Assembly: GCA_025450035.1 (NCBI GenBank)
Contig: JANWIF010000049.1
Span: 1 to 51,956, forward strand
DNA: 51,956 nucleotides
DNA from: Gemmatimonadaceae bacterium
GTDB taxonomy: Bacteria > Gemmatimonadota > Gemmatimonadetes > Gemmatimonadales > Gemmatimonadaceae
Direction: 5' to 3'
Shown here: positions 44,592 through 51,956 of the stretch, piece after piece
How the letters are laid out: each line of letters starts with the position of its first letter
Position numbering within the stretch: the first letter of the stretch is position 1
Notes under the pieces: generated by a model
What the model saw: only the letters and a program-made list of their open reading frames with translations
What the model was told of the DNA's origin: nothing
Database searches by the model: none
Program-made: the position numbers and the translations under genes

Positions 44592-45143
44592 TTACCGTTT
44601 CAGTGAGGTCGAGATGCCGCCAGAGACAATGAATGCCATGACGTCGGCGCTGTCAGCCTCAAGGGGGCGGACGCGCGTAGAAGGCACCACCAGCAGATTC
44701 CCTGAGAATCCGTACGACTGCGGGACGTACACCGCGACGTACCCCCTCAGTCCGAGGACTTCCAGCGATTCTGCCGTTACGAAACCGAGGACCTGCACGC
44801 CCTCGCCAGGCGTGAGCGTGAGCAGCACCGGCGTCTCGAAGCGGCGCTTCTCGCCCACGAATGCGCTGAGAAGATCCCTCGTGGAACCGTAAAGCAGCCG
44901 CACAAATGGCAGCCTCTGCAGCAGGCGCTCCACCGCCGACACCGCTCCGCGGGTAAGGAGATTCGATGCCAGGAAGCCGACAAGCGTGATCAGCAGCAGC
45001 GTGATCACGAAGCCGGCCCCCGGAATCGAAAGCCCCAGCCAGCGATCCACCCGCTGAAAGAGGTCCCAGCAGACGTACAGCGTCAGCGCCAACGGCGCCG
45101 TGACAATCAGCCCGCGAATGAAATAGTTGAAGAGTCTCCGCAT
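44592..45143 (-). CDS. DUF502 family membrane protein
   Basis: A 183-residue DUF502 protein. Two N-terminal membrane helices (about 9-29 and 43-65) are separated by a short loop with RVDRWLG. The C-terminal domain contains the family patterns LPFVRLLYGSTRDLLSAF, VYVPQSYGFSGNLLVVPSTRV and a closing SGG. No enzymatic motif is known for this family. The ATG at 45143 lies 17 bases after the stop of the upstream peptidase gene, so they may be co-transcribed. Frame continues upstream but overlaps the peptidase gene in a non-protein-like way. Confidence 0.88.
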   Translation of the reverse strand: MRRLFNYFIRGLIVTAPLALTLYVCWDLFQRVDRWLGLSIPGAGFVITLLLITLVGFLASNLLTRGAVSAVERLLQRLPFVRLLYGSTRDLLSAFVGEKRRFETPVLLTLTPGEGVQVLGFVTAESLEVLGLRGYVAVYVPQSYGFSGNLLVVPSTRVRPLEADSADVMAFIVSGGISTSLKR

Positions 45144-45159
45144 CACGCGCCGGGATGAC

Positions 45160-46893
45160 TCACTGCAGACGCACGATATAGAGTCGAGCGCCGGCATACG
45201 TGACCGCACCGCCGTTCGTGTCCAACTCCCCGAACACGACGGTTCCCGATGCAGGCACGGAGACCAGGTAATAATTCGCCGACGCCGACGCCACACTGCC
45301 AGTCGTGGCCTGCGATTGACTCAGCGTATTCGCGACAAGCGGGAAAACGTTGTTGTTTATCCTCGACTCGATGTCGCGAATGTTCCAGCTGAGGAACGTG
45401 TATCGCGACGGCAATCCACTGATGGCGTCGTCGTCGGTGTAGAGCGCCGGGAGCCATCCCGCGGTAATCGAATCGAACGGCACGCCGGTGCGCGCCACGA
45501 GGTTGGCCACGCCGGTGTCGGGGCCCGCTACCAACGCGCGCGTGAACGCGGCCACATTCCCGTTGGCGTAGTGATCCGCGCTCCACCGCAGCAGCGACCA
45601 GGCGGCGCCACGCACCGCCAACGACGTGTCGGCGTGCCCGCTGGTTGCACCCAGGGTTCCAGGCGTCGACATCCACTCGCGCAGCCGGGCCATGTTCTGC
45701 CCATAGAATGCGTCGAAGTTGTTCAGGGTCGGAAAGTCCGCCACGTCAGCGATGGCCAATTTCTGTGTATCCGAGAAATTGTCTTCCGCTCGACCCACGA
45801 GTTCTTCGGCAAAGTGCGACAATCCTTCGTTCAGCCACGTCGCCTCATCGGGCGCATCTTCGGCGAAAAACCGGACGCCGGCGTTGATCATGTGCTGAAA
45901 TTCGTGAGCGATCGTGCCGCGGATGTCCTGGCGCACGATGGAATCGGGGCGAGCGTCGCTGAACGTACCCGCCGGGTCGGGGACGAGGAGGTAGAACACT
46001 TCCGATTCGTTGCTTTCGGCGCAGGAGTTGACTCCGGTGCTCGGAAACAGGTCGCCGGCGAAAAAGAATCCCTCGAGGATGCTGTTCGACCCCCTCTTCG
46101 TCGCCGCGTTCACCTGCGGCGTGAACAGCAGGTAAACATGTCCGTCGTGATCGATGTCCGATGGGCTGCCAAAATGTACCATGTCTGTCGGATAGATGAT
46201 TTGGTCGAACTCCGACTCGATCGACTGGAAATCAGCCGCTGAGAAGCCGCCCGCTGGCGCTTTTACGTCCTGCACGATGATCCCATGCGTACCAACCGTC
46301 TTGACCACGGCCTTCTGCGTGGTGAATGACGTGCACGCGTTGCTGGCAGTTGCATCGGGGATCTTGAATGTGAGCGTGTCGCCTACGCTCGGGACCACAG
46401 TACGGTCGACATGCGTCGGGATGGAGCGCATCGCTCTCGAGGCTGCGGCAAACGCACCGCGCCGGTCGAGGTGCAGCACGCGCCGCTCCATGGCGCGAAA
46501 GCGCCCCTCGGCGATGGATCGCGTGTCGAGCGCACGGTCGCTGAGAACGGCGCCCGATGTCGAACGGGCGGCGACGACGTCGTTCCCCGTCGCCGCGGCG
46601 AATCCGAATTGATAGTGGCCGATGACATCGGGCGTCAGGTCGGCGTTGCCGGCCACGACGAGGAACGACCCGGCGCCGCCGCCGGCGGTGGCCAACGTGA
46701 CGCAATCGAGCGCGACCGGCGACGTGAGCGCCGACACCTGACCGACGGCGAGCGACACGGTCGTATTGGTCGAGCCCGTCGGGCACGGGGCGTTGCCATG
46801 GGGGGGCGGTGGCGGCTGTGTCGTTGAAGACGAGCCGCACGCTACTGCGAAGCTGAGCGCGGCCAACGCTGCCACGTGTGTCGCTCGGATCAT
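45160..46893 (-). CDS. Lipoprotein zinc metallopeptidase, M30 (hyicolysin)-like
   Basis: A 577-residue predicted lipoprotein; the lipobox ends at Cys19 (LSFAVAC). A Pro-rich linker follows. The zinc motif HEFQH lies at 330-334, and a third ligand is probably Glu356 in TWLNEGLSHFAEE. These together are typical of the hyicolysin-like M30 gluzincins. About 310 residues precede the catalytic region and about 200 follow, both without a recognised domain. It would face the periplasm or the outer surface. The start is the ATG at 46893; the much longer open frame upstream runs antisense through two other genes and is not real. Confidence 0.83.
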   Translation of the reverse strand: MIRATHVAALAALSFAVACGSSSTTQPPPPPHGNAPCPTGSTNTTVSLAVGQVSALTSPVALDCVTLATAGGGAGSFLVVAGNADLTPDVIGHYQFGFAAATGNDVVAARSTSGAVLSDRALDTRSIAEGRFRAMERRVLHLDRRGAFAAASRAMRSIPTHVDRTVVPSVGDTLTFKIPDATASNACTSFTTQKAVVKTVGTHGIIVQDVKAPAGGFSAADFQSIESEFDQIIYPTDMVHFGSPSDIDHDGHVYLLFTPQVNAATKRGSNSILEGFFFAGDLFPSTGVNSCAESNESEVFYLLVPDPAGTFSDARPDSIVRQDIRGTIAHEFQHMINAGVRFFAEDAPDEATWLNEGLSHFAEELVGRAEDNFSDTQKLAIADVADFPTLNNFDAFYGQNMARLREWMSTPGTLGATSGHADTSLAVRGAAWSLLRWSADHYANGNVAAFTRALVAGPDTGVANLVARTGVPFDSITAGWLPALYTDDDAISGLPSRYTFLSWNIRDIESRINNNVFPLVANTLSQSQATTGSVASASANYYLVSVPASGTVVFGELDTNGGAVTYAGARLYIVRLQ

Positions 46894-47058
46894 AGGGGTT
46901 CCGGTTCGAGGTGTGGTTGCGCCGGCTGCGCGTGTCGGCCAGGCCTCCGCCCGCCCGCTAGCCAATCTAACGACAACCTTGTCAACCACGACGAGGTTCC
47001 CGCCACGGTCGCCAGCAACAGGTCGCGGCACGTTCCCCTGGCAAGATAGATTCCACCC

Positions 47059-47760
47059 ATGCACCATCGAGCCCTTGCCCATCTCCGGCACGCGGACCCC
47101 GTCCTTGCGCGGGTGATCGACGACGTCGGCCCCTGTCGCTTTGCTGTTCGCGACGGCGGCTCGCACTTCGACCACATCCTGCGTGCCATCGTATATCAAC
47201 AGCTCTCGGGGAGCGCGGCCGCGACGATTCACGGCCGCGTCATAGCGCTGTTCGACGGCACCGCGTCCATGCCGGCGCAGGTGCTCGCGACCCCCGACGA
47301 ATCGCTGCGCGCGGCCGGTCTCTCGCGCCAGAAGATCACCTACGTGAAAGACCTCGCCCAACGGGTACACTCCGGTGCGCTCCCTGTTCACGATCTGCAC
47401 GAGCTCGCCGACCAGGCGGTCATCGACGCGCTCACCCAGGTGAAGGGCATCGGGCGCTGGACCGCGGAGATGTTCCTGATGTTCCGACTCGGCCGCCCCG
47501 ACGTGCTCCCCGATCTGGACCTCGGCATCCGCAAGGCGATCCAGCGCGCGTATGGGTTGCGGCGGATGCCTAACGCAGAGCGGGTGCACAAGATCGGCGC
47601 CGTGTGGACGCCGTATCGCACCATCGCGTCGTGGTACCTGTGGCGCAGTCTCGATGCCGTCGGTGCGCGCCGGCAGCCGGCTAAGTGTGCGCGACCTAGG
47701 ACCTCCTCGACGCGCTCGCACACTGCGCGGCGTTCGGCCAAGCCCGGGCGTGGCCGCTAA
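47059..47760 (+). CDS. alkA: DNA-3-methyladenine glycosylase, AlkA-type
   Basis: A 233-residue base-excision DNA glycosylase of the HhH-GPD superfamily. The helix-hairpin-helix is VKGIGRWTAEMFL at 128-140, and the expected catalytic Asp is D154 in PDLDLGIRKA. IVYQQLSGSAAATIHGR is the typical entry helix. It is the short form without the N-terminal domain of E. coli AlkA. It removes alkylated purines. The C-terminal 25 residues are basic and of low complexity. Start is the ATG at 47059, divergent from the M30-like gene. The downstream methyltransferase GTG overlaps its end by 11 bases. Confidence 0.9.
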   Translation: MHHRALAHLRHADPVLARVIDDVGPCRFAVRDGGSHFDHILRAIVYQQLSGSAAATIHGRVIALFDGTASMPAQVLATPDESLRAAGLSRQKITYVKDLAQRVHSGALPVHDLHELADQAVIDALTQVKGIGRWTAEMFLMFRLGRPDVLPDLDLGIRKAIQRAYGLRRMPNAERVHKIGAVWTPYRTIASWYLWRSLDAVGARRQPAKCARPRTSSTRSHTARRSAKPGRGR

Positions 47761-48925
47761 GGGTGCCGCGTCGCGGCTCGACCTCTTCGCAAGCTGCGCC
47801 CCCGGACTCGAATCGCTGCTGGCCGAGGAGCTGCGCGGGCTGGGGTTGCCGCCGCGTGAGATCGAGCCCGGCGGCGTAGCGTTCACGGGCGGACTGGACG
47901 CCGTGTGCCGGGCGAATTTGTGGCTCCGCACCGCCGGCCGCGTCATCGTGCGGATCGCGACGTTTCGCGCGCGCGCGTTTGGTGAACTCGAGCGACGGGC
48001 GCGCGCCGTCGACTGGGATCGCGTCCTGCCTCCGGGCCGCGCGATCCGGCTCCGGGTCACGAGCCACAAGTCGCGCTTGTATCACACGGCCGGTATCGCC
48101 CAACGGTTGGCCAGCGCCATCGAGGCGGGCGTGCCCGGCGCGATCATCGCCGCATCGCCGCCTAACGAGGAGGAAGCGCCCCGGGCGGCCACGGACGGCG
48201 ATCCGCTGCTGGTCGTCCGCGTGATGCACGACATCTGCACCGTGAGCATCGACAGCTCCGGCGCGCTGCTGCACCGCCGCGGCTACCGGCTGGAAACCGC
48301 GAAGGCACCCATGCGCGAGACGCTCGCCGCCGCGATGGTGCTGGGCGGCGGTTGGGATGCACGCACGCCGCTCCTCGATCCGATGTGCGGCGCGGGTACG
48401 ATTCCGATCGAAGCGGCGCTCATCGCGCGCCGCAGTCCGCCCGGCGCCCACCGCCGCTTCGCCTTCCTCGACTGGCCCGACTTCCCCGGGCCCATCTGGT
48501 CGCGCGCACTCGATCAGGCGCGCGATGCGGTGCTCCCCGCTGCCCCGTGCAGCATTCATGGCTCCGACCGCGATGCCGGCGCCATCGCCGCGGCCACCGC
48601 GAACGCCGCCCGCGCCGGTGTGGGCGCCGACATCGCCTTCGCGCAGCGGGCGCTGTCGGCCGTCAGTCCCCCGCCTAACGCCGGGTGGGTGATCACCAAT
48701 CCTCCGTACGGCGTTCGCGTGGGCGACCGCCGGCTCCTGCGCGACCTCTACGCCCAACTCGGTCACGTGCTCCGCAGCCGCTGCCCCGGTTGGACCCTGG
48801 TGCTCATGTTCGCCGACGCCCGGCTGGCCAGGCACACCGCGCTGGACCTCCGGCCAGTGCTCTCGACCGTGAACGGCGGCATCCGCGTGACGGTCGGGCG
48901 CGCGCAGCTGCCGCTTCAGCGTTAG
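47750..48925 (+). CDS. THUMP-domain rRNA N2-guanine methyltransferase, RlmL/YpsC-like
   Basis: A 391-residue class I methyltransferase. A THUMP RNA-binding domain occupies about residues 10-160. The methyltransferase domain follows, with the SAM-binding DPMCGAGTIPIEAAL and the catalytic NPPYG. This is the RlmL/YpsC group that modifies 23S rRNA (G2445 in E. coli); the fused RlmK part of the E. coli protein is absent. The GTG at 47750 is chosen because the THUMP domain starts right after it; the frame opens upstream but lies inside the glycosylase gene. The substrate position is inferred from homologues. Confidence 0.9.
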   Translation: MAAKGAASRLDLFASCAPGLESLLAEELRGLGLPPREIEPGGVAFTGGLDAVCRANLWLRTAGRVIVRIATFRARAFGELERRARAVDWDRVLPPGRAIRLRVTSHKSRLYHTAGIAQRLASAIEAGVPGAIIAASPPNEEEAPRAATDGDPLLVVRVMHDICTVSIDSSGALLHRRGYRLETAKAPMRETLAAAMVLGGGWDARTPLLDPMCGAGTIPIEAALIARRSPPGAHRRFAFLDWPDFPGPIWSRALDQARDAVLPAAPCSIHGSDRDAGAIAAATANAARAGVGADIAFAQRALSAVSPPPNAGWVITNPPYGVRVGDRRLLRDLYAQLGHVLRSRCPGWTLVLMFADARLARHTALDLRPVLSTVNGGIRVTVGRAQLPLQR

Positions 48926-48974
48926 GCGGAGCAGCTCAGCCGGCCTAATACCCCACGCGATCCCGAAAGCTCGC

Positions 48975-49340
48975 TCACGCTCTTGCCCTTCCCGGTACCA
49001 GCACCGACAACACGAAGCTCACCAGCCCCACGACGATGGCCCCCCAGAACGCCGCCCAGAACCCGGCCACGTGAAAGCCAAGTCCAAGCGACCGCGATGC
49101 TGAACTGGTGAGCCACAGCATGAACGCATTCAGCACGAACGTGAATAGTCCCAACGTCACGATGAACAGCGGAAACGTAAAGAACGTGAGCACGGGTCGA
49201 ACGATGGCGTTCAACACGCCGAACACCAGCGATACACCGAGGAGCGCCATCCACCCGCCGTGGTAGGTGATCCCCGGGACCAAGCGCGTGGCCACCCACA
49301 ACGCGGCGGCAGTGATCAGGAGTCGCAGAAAGAATCGCAT
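48975..49340 (-). CDS. Four-helix membrane protein of the phage holin superfamily IV type
   Basis: A 121-residue protein with four hydrophobic helices, carrying the family marks NAIVRPVLTFFTFPLFIVTLGLFTFVLNAFML and a basic C-terminus. It belongs to the group annotated as mycobacterial-type 4-TM phage holin. In chromosomes it is usually an ordinary membrane protein of unknown function rather than a lysis protein, and no phage genes are nearby. The ATG at 49340 begins MRFFLRLLI. It is 32 bases downstream of the MFS gene on the same strand. Confidence 0.87.
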   Translation of the reverse strand: MRFFLRLLITAAALWVATRLVPGITYHGGWMALLGVSLVFGVLNAIVRPVLTFFTFPLFIVTLGLFTFVLNAFMLWLTSSASRSLGLGFHVAGFWAAFWGAIVVGLVSFVLSVLVPGRARA

Positions 49341-49372
49341 CGCAGCTACCTCGTAAAGGGTGAACGGGCGCC

Positions 49373-50611
49373 TTACGCCGCGCCGGGTTCGTACAGCGGT
49401 CCCATGTCGCGAAGCTCGGGCCAGAGGCGTGCCACCGCGACAACCACCAGAATCGTGATCACCCCGCCGGCCACTACCGACACTACCGGCCCAAGGAGTG
49501 CAGCCGTCACACCGGACTCGAATCCACCCAGCTCGTTCGACGTATCGATGAACACCCCGTTCACCGCCGATACGCGTCCACGCATCGCATCGGGGGTGCG
49601 CACCTGTACCAGCGTGTGACGCACCACCACACTGATGTTGTCGAGTCCGCCGAGCAGGAGCAACAGCACCATCGATAGGATAAACGAGCGCGAGAGGCCG
49701 AAGCCGATGGTCGCTACACCGAATCCTGCCACCGCCCACAGCAGGCTGCGCCCGGCGCGCCGCATCGGCGGCCGATGCGTGAGCACGATCGCCATCGCCA
49801 ACGCGCCCATCGACGGCGCGGCGCGCAGCCAACCGAATCCCACGGGCCCAACGTGCAAAATGTCCTTGGCGAAGACGGGAAGCAGCGTCGTCGCTCCGCC
49901 AAACAGCACGGCAAACAGGTCAAGGGTAATCGACGCCAAAATCACTTTCGTCTGGCGTACGAACCGGATGCCGGCGAGTAGGCTCGACAGCGTCATCGTC
50001 TCCCGCCGGCGCTCGATTTGGCGCCCCGCGATGCCCCACACGCACGCCAGGAACGCCAACGCGAGCATCGCGTCCACCACGTACACAGGGCCGGCGTGCT
50101 TGCGTATGCCGATGATCGCGCCGCCTAACGCAGGACCCACGACGGACGCGATCTGAAAGCCGCTGCTGCTCCAGGTCACGGCATTCGCGAAATCGGCCGC
50201 CGGGACCAGTTGCGGCAAGAGCGCCGCCGTGGCCGGCCGATTGAACGCCAGCGCACACCCGATCACGAACAACGTCGCGAACACGAGCGCCACCGGCCCG
50301 CGCGTGAACGAGATCGCGGCAAGGGTCAATGAGCCCACGGACAGCACGAGCTGCGTGATGAGCACGATGCCGCGGCGATCCTGCCGGTCGGCCAGATGTC
50401 CCGAAGGGAGCGCGAACGCGATGATGGGGACCACGAGCACCAGCCCCACGAACCCGAGTGCCAGGGCGGAGTGCGTGCGCTCGTACAGCTCCCATCCGAT
50501 CGCGACGTCGAGCATCTGCTGCCCGATCGTCGAAAGCATGCGCCCGGCCAGAAACAGCCGGAAGTCGCGGAAACGCAGTGCGGCGTACGGATCGTGCGAA
50601 GCGGTCGCCAC
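49373..50611 (-). CDS. MFS transporter, multidrug/enterobactin exporter-like
   Basis: A 412-residue permease with about twelve helices, opening with ALRFRDFRLFLAGRMLSTIGQQMLDVAIGWELYERT, the start of the MFS_3/EntS-like branch. GHLADRQDRRGI is the cytoplasmic loop 2-3 motif A of the major facilitator superfamily. It may export a small molecule such as a siderophore or drug; the substrate is unknown. The frame opens far upstream, but the first sensible start is the GTG at 50611, just before the first helix. It has no strong ribosome site, so the start is provisional. It is divergent from the GAF kinase gene. Confidence 0.87.
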   Translation of the reverse strand: MATASHDPYAALRFRDFRLFLAGRMLSTIGQQMLDVAIGWELYERTHSALALGFVGLVLVVPIIAFALPSGHLADRQDRRGIVLITQLVLSVGSLTLAAISFTRGPVALVFATLFVIGCALAFNRPATAALLPQLVPAADFANAVTWSSSGFQIASVVGPALGGAIIGIRKHAGPVYVVDAMLALAFLACVWGIAGRQIERRRETMTLSSLLAGIRFVRQTKVILASITLDLFAVLFGGATTLLPVFAKDILHVGPVGFGWLRAAPSMGALAMAIVLTHRPPMRRAGRSLLWAVAGFGVATIGFGLSRSFILSMVLLLLLGGLDNISVVVRHTLVQVRTPDAMRGRVSAVNGVFIDTSNELGGFESGVTAALLGPVVSVVAGGVITILVVVAVARLWPELRDMGPLYEPGAA

Positions 50612-50822
50612 CGAGCGCGGAGTTGAGAGGAGCGCGGAAAGTAGCGTGAGTGGGGCAAGCCCGTAAGCGTGGGGCGCTGGTCGCGCCTGCGGTGCATGGT
50701 ATATTGTCTCGTAACGCGCGCCGTACCGCGCGCGCCGGACCGGTGTACGCGGACGTAACGCATGTCTCACTTGCCATCCGTGGGTGCCGTCGCGCCGCGC
50801 GGCGGTATCGGCGCGTGAAACG

Positions 50823-51956
50823 ATGGTGCTGGATGAACTAACCGACGGCGCCGACGATGCGGTGCGCCTGCTCGCCGCCGCGCGCCGCGCCGCGGCCCAA
50901 GCGGCCACCCTGCAACAGCTCACGGCCGCGCTGTCCAGCGCACTGAGCGAGGAACAGGTGGGTGCCGTGGTACTTCGTGAGGCGCTGCCGGCCTTCGGCG
51001 CCGCGGCCGGCGACGTCATCCTGCTCACGGACGACGGCCGCACCTTCCGCGTCCTCTGCTGGATGGGCTACCCAGAGCACCTCATCCGCGCGTGGATGCA
51101 GTATCCCGTGGACAGTGGTTCGCCGGGTGGCGACGTCGTGACTACCGATGCGCCGGTGTTTCTCGAGTCGTTCGCGGAGTGGGAGGAGCGCTACCCGCGC
51201 ATCGCACCGATCATCGGCGCCGTACATCTGTCGGCCTACGCGGGGCTGCCGCTCACGTTCGGCGGGCGCGTGCTGGGAGTGGTGAGCTTCAACTTTCCCG
51301 AGGCGCGCACGTTCACATCGGACCAGCGGGGTATGCTGCTCGCCTTCGCCGCCCAATGCGCGCAGGCGCTCGAGCGGGCGCGTCTCTTTTCCGCCGAGCA
51401 GCGCGCCCGGATGGACGCCGAGTCGGCCACCCGCGCCAAGAGCGACTTCCTGGCCGTGATGAGCCACGAGCTGCGCACGCCTCTCACGTCGATCCTCGGC
51501 TATGAAGAGCTGCTCGCCGATGGCATCAGCGGGCCGGTCACCGACCTGCAACGGCAGCAGCTCTCACGCATCGAAGCCAGCGCGCTGCATCTGCTCGGTC
51601 TCATCGACGAGTTGCTCACCTTATCGCGGCTCGAGACCGGACACGAGACCGTGCAGCTCGGGGCGGTGCACGTCGCCGGGTTGCTCGACGCCGCGGCGAC
51701 GCTGGTGGCGCCGCTGGCCGCGGCCCGGCGCCTGACGGTGACCATCGAGCCGTGTCCCAGCGACCTAACGGTGGTGACCGATGTGGTGAAGCTGCGCCAG
51801 GTGCTCGTGAACCTGTTGTCCAACGCCGTCAAGTTCACCGAGCGGGGCACGGTGACGCTCGGTGCGCGCATCGAGGCCGACAGCCTGGTACTCGATGTGC
51901 GTGACACGGGGATCGGCATCGCCGCCGAACACCTCGAGCGAATCTTCGAACCGTTC
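50823..51956 (+). CDS. GAF-domain sensor histidine kinase (truncated by window end)
   Basis: The visible part (378 codons, open at the right edge) is a hybrid-free sensor kinase. Residues about 30-190 form a GAF domain (TFRVLCWMGYPEHLIRAW and GVVSFNFPEARTFTSDQRGML). The HisKA helix has the phosphoacceptor H215 in MSHELRTPLTSILGY. The HATPase shows the N-box LRQVLVNLLSNAVKFTE and the first G-box DVRDTGIGI. No membrane segment is seen, so it is probably a soluble cytoplasmic sensor. Its ligand and its response regulator are not visible. The ATG at 50823 is the likely start, 211 bases from the divergent MFS gene. Whether a receiver or other domain follows cannot be seen. Confidence 0.9.
   Translation, partial: MVLDELTDGADDAVRLLAAARRAAAQAATLQQLTAALSSALSEEQVGAVVLREALPAFGAAAGDVILLTDDGRTFRVLCWMGYPEHLIRAWMQYPVDSGSPGGDVVTTDAPVFLESFAEWEERYPRIAPIIGAVHLSAYAGLPLTFGGRVLGVVSFNFPEARTFTSDQRGMLLAFAAQCAQALERARLFSAEQRARMDAESATRAKSDFLAVMSHELRTPLTSILGYEELLADGISGPVTDLQRQQLSRIEASALHLLGLIDELLTLSRLETGHETVQLGAVHVAGLLDAAATLVAPLAAARRLTVTIEPCPSDLTVVTDVVKLRQVLVNLLSNAVKFTERGTVTLGARIEADSLVLDVRDTGIGIAAEHLERIFEPF

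Noticed and set aside
48975-49340. Prophage remnant because of a holin-like product
   Set aside because: The family occurs widely as a chromosomal membrane protein, and no endolysin, integrase or phage structural gene is near.
2807-51770. GTTAGGC/GCCTAAC words as integron attC core sites
   Set aside because: Most copies are single words inside ordinary coding frames, without a paired inverse core and the palindromic arms of attC, and no integron integrase is present. The word is kept as a compositional finding only.

Overview
The window is GC-rich, densely coding bacterial chromosome. Most genes start at ATG or GTG with short or overlapping junctions. The gene mix includes large outer-membrane DUF5916 and BNR/sortilin-type proteins, DUF1080, Tat-exported Gfo/Idh/MocA proteins, a bat operon and Wzm/Wzt export. 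It suits a free-living Gram-negative heterotroph, and Gemmatimonadota is my best guess. That guess rests on gene content, not on a marker gene. I see no rRNA, tRNA, CRISPR array, phage or complete insertion sequence.

Region by region. (1) 120-5759 (+): a MoxR / DUF58 / signal-peptide protein / BatA / BatB-BatC operon, followed by a membrane-anchored coiled-coil protein and a Bax-inhibitor-1 family membrane protein. (2) 8451-24087: a carbohydrate locus. On the + strand are a Tat-exported sugar isomerase, a nucleoside/H+ symporter-like MFS transporter and a Tat-exported Gfo/Idh/MocA protein. On the - strand are DUF1080, a GMC oxidoreductase, its gluconate-dehydrogenase-subunit-3-like partner, an esterase and a second Gfo/Idh/MocA protein. 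A DUF5916 outer-membrane protein diverges from that operon. An NADP reductase-like protein, an AlaX-type editing protein, a decayed Gfo copy and an AbrB/PIN toxin-antitoxin pair are interspersed. (3) 24259-28751: a large secreted BNR-repeat protein and a site-2 protease with CBS domains, divergent from each other. (4) 28763-32933 (-): a polysaccharide export operon (Wzm, Wzt with a C-terminal sugar-binding domain, pyruvyl transferase, GT2). (5) 33137-36653: a regulatory group with a degenerate kinase-like protein, a FliA/WhiG-type sigma factor, an NtrC-type regulator and a small FlgM-like ORF behind a near-consensus sigma-28 promoter. (6) 36680-51956: housekeeping and accessory genes. They include an esterase interrupted by a poly-G run, DUF421, a DapA-like/epimerase pair, SufE, an SDR, OsmC, a ClC channel, DUF502, an M30-like lipoprotein peptidase, an AlkA-type glycosylase, a THUMP methyltransferase, a 4-TM protein, an MFS permease and a GAF histidine kinase cut by the window end.

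How the genes work together. The carbohydrate locus looks built to oxidise sugars or glycosides outside the cytoplasm, cleave the keto-sugars and import the products. The FliA-like sigma, the FlgM-like ORF and the sigma-28 promoter form a plausible sigma/anti-sigma loop with no flagellar structural genes nearby. Two sequence-level patterns are not explained by genes. The first is the word GTTAGGC/GCCTAAC, which recurs roughly once per kilobase in both orientations. The second is a diverged intergenic repeat of about 120 bases seen three times.
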